From: Flammula alnicola
Taxonomy: Eukaryota; Basidiomycota; Agaricomycetes; Agaricales; Strophariaceae
Direction of reading: 5' to 3'
NCBI GenBank assembly: GCA_015499995.1
Contig: JADNRV010000750.1
Coordinates: 1-14,513 of the forward strand
Length of the DNA: 14,513 bases
A program made the position numbers and the translations under genes. Every line of letters begins with the position of its first letter. Within the stretch, counting starts at the first letter, position 1. The notes beneath the pieces are model-generated. The model had not been told where the DNA came from and ran no database searches. It saw only the letters and a list, made by a program, of their open reading frames with translations. Below, piece after piece: positions 10,601 through 14,513 of the stretch.

Positions 10601-12232
10601 AACACCCAGACCGGATTCCCCAGAGTCGTCACCACGAACGTCCAGACCTATGTCCATCCATTCCATTGAACGCCGGCCCATCGGACCTAGGAGTCCTTCT
10701 CCATTACCTCCAAAGAGCCCTCGACTGCAACATTCACAGTTCGAATTGCCTTCTATGGATGACGACCTTGCCTTAGAGTCAACGCACAGCCATCCGCATG
10801 CTTCAACTTCTTCCTCTCACCATGTACCACAAACCCCTGGTATTAAGAGAAGTAATCGTCAGCCTCTCTTTCCTGCCGGCAATGCAGAATCGACCCCGAA
10901 ATCCAGTGTTACTACCGCCATCCCCGTCGCGACGCCTATTGAACCTTTGTCAATAAAGAAGAAGACATCGCTCCGAAATTCGACCCTTCCAGCAAACTCT
11001 CCAACACCTGTCAAAAAGATGTATACTCGAAGTTCTCCTCTCAGTAAAACCTTGCATCGTGTCGTTTCCCCTCGCCGAGTTTCTCCACAAGTTCGAAAAT
11101 CAAAACCAAGTCCCTCGGGACCTCATACAAGCGACGATTTCGAAGAATTGCAGCAGCTGGCTGTTTCCACTAAGGAAGACGTAAGTGGGTTGACTCCCTT
11201 TTTATATTCAAGTGCATACCTCTCTACAGATTGAAAGCTCGCGCCGGGCAATTAAACGTATCAAATTGCAAACCGACGCTCTGAGGTTGGCTCCAACGAA
11301 CTTCAGCGAAGAGCAGCATTCCAGGCCGTCCTCGCCCGACAAGGCATCGCGTAGTACGCCGCAGCCCAGCGTACCAATGGTACTGGCGTTTATCCTCCTT
11401 CCATTACCGTCAAGCTGTACTCACAATATGGAAATTCTAGACCAAAGCTGCTCAAGAACGGCTAGAAGAAATGCGAAACCTTATCGGACGGAGACAGGGT
11501 GAAGGGACACCTCGGACTAGACCACGGAGTGGAACTCTTGACAACACACTTTCCCGAAATTCTGCCATGGCTGATGCTGGTAACTTCGTCCGAACTGTCG
11601 ATACCTTCGCTATTGAGGCCGATAAGGACCTCGCGAGTGCCCAAGCTAGTCAAGAGACTCTACAAACCGAGCTGGTTAGGCTCGCAGCCGAATTTAGAGA
11701 GGTGCGTTTCTAGAGCCCCCGAAGTTACTAAACCCGTTAATACGTTTCGCAGCGAGCTGCTGACTTGGAAAGAACGAGACTGGAGTTACAACACTCGAAG
11801 AGGCAGTGTGAACTGGTGAAGAGCCTGTTGGCGGATGCCACTGCGGAGAAGGAGATCATGTATGAGGCAAGTCCGTCCAACAATGCAGTCTGAGGATCGG
11901 TGCTAATTCCATATACAGGCCTTCAACGAGGAACTAGATGGTATGTACAACGACGCCAACCTGCCTGATGATGAAGCCTGGCAGGCTCTATCTCAAGACC
12001 TACGGCAAACTAAGGAGACCAAGAATAACTTGTCAAGGGAGAATTCGTATGTTTTCTATCTGTATCTCCATTACATCTCACTCAGTTATTTTATAGGCAA
12101 CTCAAGCGGAAGTTGGCAGAAATCGAACTAGAAAAAGAAGAGTAAGTTCAATCTTTGGTTGAAGCTTTGAATCCTTCTGATTTTCTTGTCAGGTGGGGGG
12201 ATCTTCTTCGGGCGAATGGCCTCATATCTTGA
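7618..12232 (+). CDS. DH-PH Rho guanine-nucleotide exchange factor with coiled-coil tail
   Basis: RhoGEFs activate Rho-family GTPases by promoting GDP release, usually at the plasma membrane for polarity or septation. Fourteen exons: 7618-7777, 7831-7928, 8023-8457, 8513-9098, 9148-9458, 9511-9775, 9830-10480, 10534-11180, 11230-11379, 11441-11701, 11753-11866, 11919-12046, 12097-12141 and 12193-12232. They give 1296 aa with phases agreeing throughout. The DH domain spans about residues 100-300: CR1 contains INELVTSERTYVKRL (106-120) and CR3 is LMEPVQRIPRYTLL (250-263). A PH-like region follows (LFLFDDKLVIVK near 345) with long insertions to about 630. Residues about 630-1050 are Ser/Pro/Arg-rich and probably disordered. 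From about 1052 to the end are charged coiled-coil segments. Intron 11867-11918 uses a GC donor. The last intron replaces an immediate TAA and adds a tail ending in LLRANGLIS. A Bud3-like (Rho4/Cdc42) subfamily is possible but not shown. Confidence 0.9.
11867..11918 (+). other. GC-AG intron in the first RhoGEF
   Basis: The exon ends TATGAG and the intron begins GCAAGT, the usual consensus for GC-AG introns. A CTAAT branch site near 11903 and the acceptor TATACAG complete it. The 52-nt length matches its neighbours. The nearest GT (11871) puts the following coiled-coil exon out of frame, and reading through gives a stop at 11891-11893. Confidence 0.75.
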
Positions 12233-12645
12233 TTTTTGTCTTTTGTGTACACGACCCATTTTCCTCTGCGTGAATCTCGATCCTGGCGATCTGACTTCAA
12301 TGAATGGACATTTTATCTACATCTTGCAAATATTACACTGCATACGCTTTCTATTCTGATTAATGTATTCGTATGACCGTACGCGCATCAAATGGCATCT
12401 TTTGTTACAAGAAAATAGCGATCGTAAGTTACTCGTGAAGTTACACAGGTACGTATTGTATGAAAACGACAAGAAGAAATGGGTAGTCGTGATGAGGGTA
12501 TGCATGTTGTACAAATGAAGTCGGCCGATGCTGTTTGGAAATATACTTATACTATACAGATTAATTGCAGTATTGTCCATGGTGCAACGCGTTTGTGGGA
12601 GCTTTTGTAGAGGTGAATATACTTTTTCCTCTAAAGGTCTTCCGA
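12233..12645. other. Tail-to-tail intergenic region between two RhoGEF genes
   Basis: About 410 bp separate the two convergent stop codons, so both 3' UTRs and 3'-end signals should lie here. The stretch is AT-rich, and T-rich runs occur just after 12230 and near 12620-12630. The reading frames in it are short and show no similarity to known proteins. I see no further gene or repeat. Confidence 0.6.
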
Positions 12646-14513
12646 CTAGGTTGATAGACGGGTGGGTGTCCTTGTCGTGGTGACAGGATATCGTTTCTCG
12701 GTGTCATCAAATATGCCCTCGTCATTATCCGGTTGGTCGTGCACACTTCGTGGGCGTCGACGAAGGGAGTCCTTTGTCCAACGATGGATCACATTGTAAG
12801 CGAAGGGATGTTGCTCTGGCGGCTGGACCGAATTCTGACTGGGATGGCTAACGATAACGGAAACGGGAGAATTAGGAGAGACTGGGCGCAAGTGGAACAA
12901 TCCTCGGACATTGCGAACGAAAGAGCGTGTCTTCAAAGGCGAAGTCTCTGCGCCAGCTAACGTAGGCGGTAGAGGAAGAGTGGTTTGAGTGGTTTCCGAA
13001 GCACGAAGAGAAGAAACGCGATCGCGAGAAGACGAGGATTGCGATGAAGGCGGAGAGGGACAGGGAGAGGTTGTAAGGTCTTGCGCCTGCATAGAGGCGT
13101 CATACTCGTTCGCGGAGAATGCGGAGATGCTGAGTTTGTTGGCGCTTCTCCTGTTAGCAGACAAGGAATTATTCAATGGTGAAGCTCTGGCCACCAAGCT
13201 ATCGAGGCTGTCTGTCGTCCTCCGCCTAGGAACGCGGACGCTTTCATGTTTCGATAATCGCGCCATGCCAGCCATGCTAATACTCGAATTGGATCGAGAA
13301 AACCCGGTCCTGGTAGTCTTAGGAGCCTGGAACAATTCCATCTCGTGGCTGAACGCGTATGACCTCGCCGTCAAGCACGACTGGGAAATGACATCTTGGA
13401 GTTCCTGGTCGATTTGAATACGCGCGGCATGCGACGAGCGCCGAATGACGACAGTCTCAAGGTCTGAAGCCATGGGCGAGAAAATGGCCTTGACGAAGTC
13501 GAGAAGATCGACGACTCGGTGGCGGGGGCATCTCTTGTTTGAAAATCAGGGACGTCTCATATCCCGGTCTCTTTCTTCTTGACTTGCGCTGACCGCGGAG
13601 GGAAGCGAAAAAGGGTTCTGAGGACTCCGTGTCTGAAGCATGGGCGACCTCAGGGATCGAAGAAATAGTTGCTAGCCCACTCGGAGATTCGGACTGCCCA
13701 TCGTCTGACTCTGGAAGGAGTTCGCCCTTTTCGTCGAACTTGAAGCTTGGAGTGGGCTCGTTGACCCAGGAAGGAACGTGCTTGAGGGACTCGTGAATGG
13801 AGCTAAGCCATGTGTCTTTCTCTTGCTGACACGCGGCTGCCAGCTCAAAATGCTTATCGCCTGATGAAAGTTTGAAGGAGCAGGGTAATACAGCTGTATT
13901 AAAATCAAATTAATGAGTTAATCAATGAATGCCGGAGGAGAAACTTACCATCGTCGTCATCCACATCGGAAACCTCGAAATCGACCAATGAAAACCAATG
14001 CCTTGGCTCATACTTCCTGCCTTTTGAGACTTTGACCAAAATGAGATACCCGCCTGAGTACAAGAATGCTCCGAGGTACTTGACTTTGATGCTCGAAGTC
14101 TGTCCAAGCGGCCTGTAAGGATGATAGTGGATAACATCGAGCGAGCCAGATAGCAGGCAGTCTCCGAGGGAAGAAAAGAATTCAGGCGTAAGCGGTTGGA
14201 CAGATGGAGAGCTCGGGTGGGACTCGAGATGAGGCAGATACGAGAGAAGATGAGTGCCGATTGGATGGCGATATGCTGTCTGTGACGAGCTTCATCACGG
14301 ATATAGCGACATGCCTCATTGCCTGTGCTGCGCTCTCCACAACGACATCACATCAGACCGTGCGTCAGGCGCGTTCTGCGAGAGCGTCCGCAACGTCTTC
14401 GACGGAAGAAGTTGATCGAGTAGGAGAGGGTATTTGCAGATCCGCTGGATAGGCTTGATCATATAGTCCTTAAAGGCGATACGAGGGGAGCTTTTTTCCT
14501 TCCTTGGCTCGGT
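12646..14513 (-). CDS. Second DH-PH RhoGEF, 5'-truncated by the window and frame-broken
   Basis: The gene enters from the window edge inside the DH domain. Just inside is the CR3 helix YMIKPIQRICKYPLLLDQLL, the signature of Dbl-family RhoGEFs. Next come a helix containing VESAAQAMRHVA, then the PH domain (GDCLLSGSLDVIHY, IKVKYLGAFLYSGGYLILVKV, HWFSL) and its closing helix HFELAAACQQEKDTWLSSIHESL. The rest is a Ser/Pro/Arg-rich tail ending TPTRLST at 12646. One intron, 13894-13948 (55 nt), has consensus ends. The frame breaks after 14350, after 14297 and near 14226, each fitting one missing base. It breaks again at about 13510-13494, where two missing bases would restore it. Similarity continues across each break, so this was, or still is, one coding sequence. 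If the breaks are real, it is a pseudogene. It is clearly a different subfamily from the neighbouring RhoGEF. Confidence 0.85.

Noticed and set aside
12143..12145. TAA as the stop codon of the first RhoGEF
   Set aside because: It sits within a consensus GTAAGT donor with a CTGAT branch site and a CAG acceptor 51 nt on; splicing gives a smooth extension to the TGA at 12230-12232.
12317..12580. Minus-strand 87-codon frame between the two RhoGEF genes
   Set aside because: It is AT-rich with a low-complexity composition (many Ser, Asn, Tyr, Phe), has no known domain and lies in a region expected to be 3' UTR.
12733..13417. Plus-strand frames opposite the second RhoGEF tail
   Set aside because: They are shadows of the Ser/Arg-rich minus-strand coding sequence and show no protein features of their own.
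14221..14350. Introns as the explanation for the frame changes in the second RhoGEF
   Set aside because: The breaks are about 50-70 bases apart, conserved coding sequence fills the space between them, and no donor-acceptor pair fits.

Overview
This window looks like nuclear DNA from a filamentous basidiomycete, probably an Agaricomycete. The genes are dense and broken by many short introns (about 46-60 nt, a few near 95 nt). Most introns have GT..AG ends and CTNAY-like branch points 10-25 nt before the acceptor. The proteins (fungal 3-isopropylmalate dehydrogenase, glycogen branching enzyme, DH-PH Rho exchange factors) also fit a fungus. I see no operon, phage, plasmid, CRISPR array, rRNA or tRNA.

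Layout: (1) 390-1742 (+), a LEU2-type 3-isopropylmalate dehydrogenase in about five exons. It carries a one-base frame break near 929-934 inside otherwise well conserved coding sequence. (2) 4522-2001 (-), a complete 10-exon 1,4-alpha-glucan branching enzyme of 680 aa, convergent with LEU2 (258 bp between stop codons). (3) A roughly 1 kb divergent intergenic region, 4523-5519. (4) 5520-6915 (+), a RING-HC protein of about 345 aa with an N-terminal coiled coil and a basic C-terminus. (5) A 0.7 kb intergenic region with a bulged hairpin at 7013-7069 and a promoter carrying a TCACGTGA E-box and a TATATA box. (6) 7618-12232 (+), a 14-exon, 1296-aa DH-PH Rho guanine-nucleotide exchange factor with a Ser-rich middle, a C-terminal coiled coil and one GC-AG intron. 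(7) 14513-12646 (-), the 3' part of a second, different RhoGEF. It enters the window inside its DH domain and runs tail-to-tail toward the first. Its coding sequence has about five single-base frame breaks.

Functionally these are housekeeping genes (leucine synthesis, glycogen synthesis) next to signalling genes (a probable ubiquitin ligase and two Rho exchange factors). Nothing suggests they form one pathway. The strongest unusual signal is the set of frame breaks in LEU2 and the second RhoGEF. In both genes the protein similarity continues across every break, while the three other genes are intact over about 7 kb of coding exons. Either these are base-level deletion errors in the assembly, several of them at or beside CG dinucleotides, or the two genes are freshly inactivated. 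I found no convincing new biological system. Exon boundaries were worked out by eye from splice signals and frame continuity, and have not been checked against transcripts.
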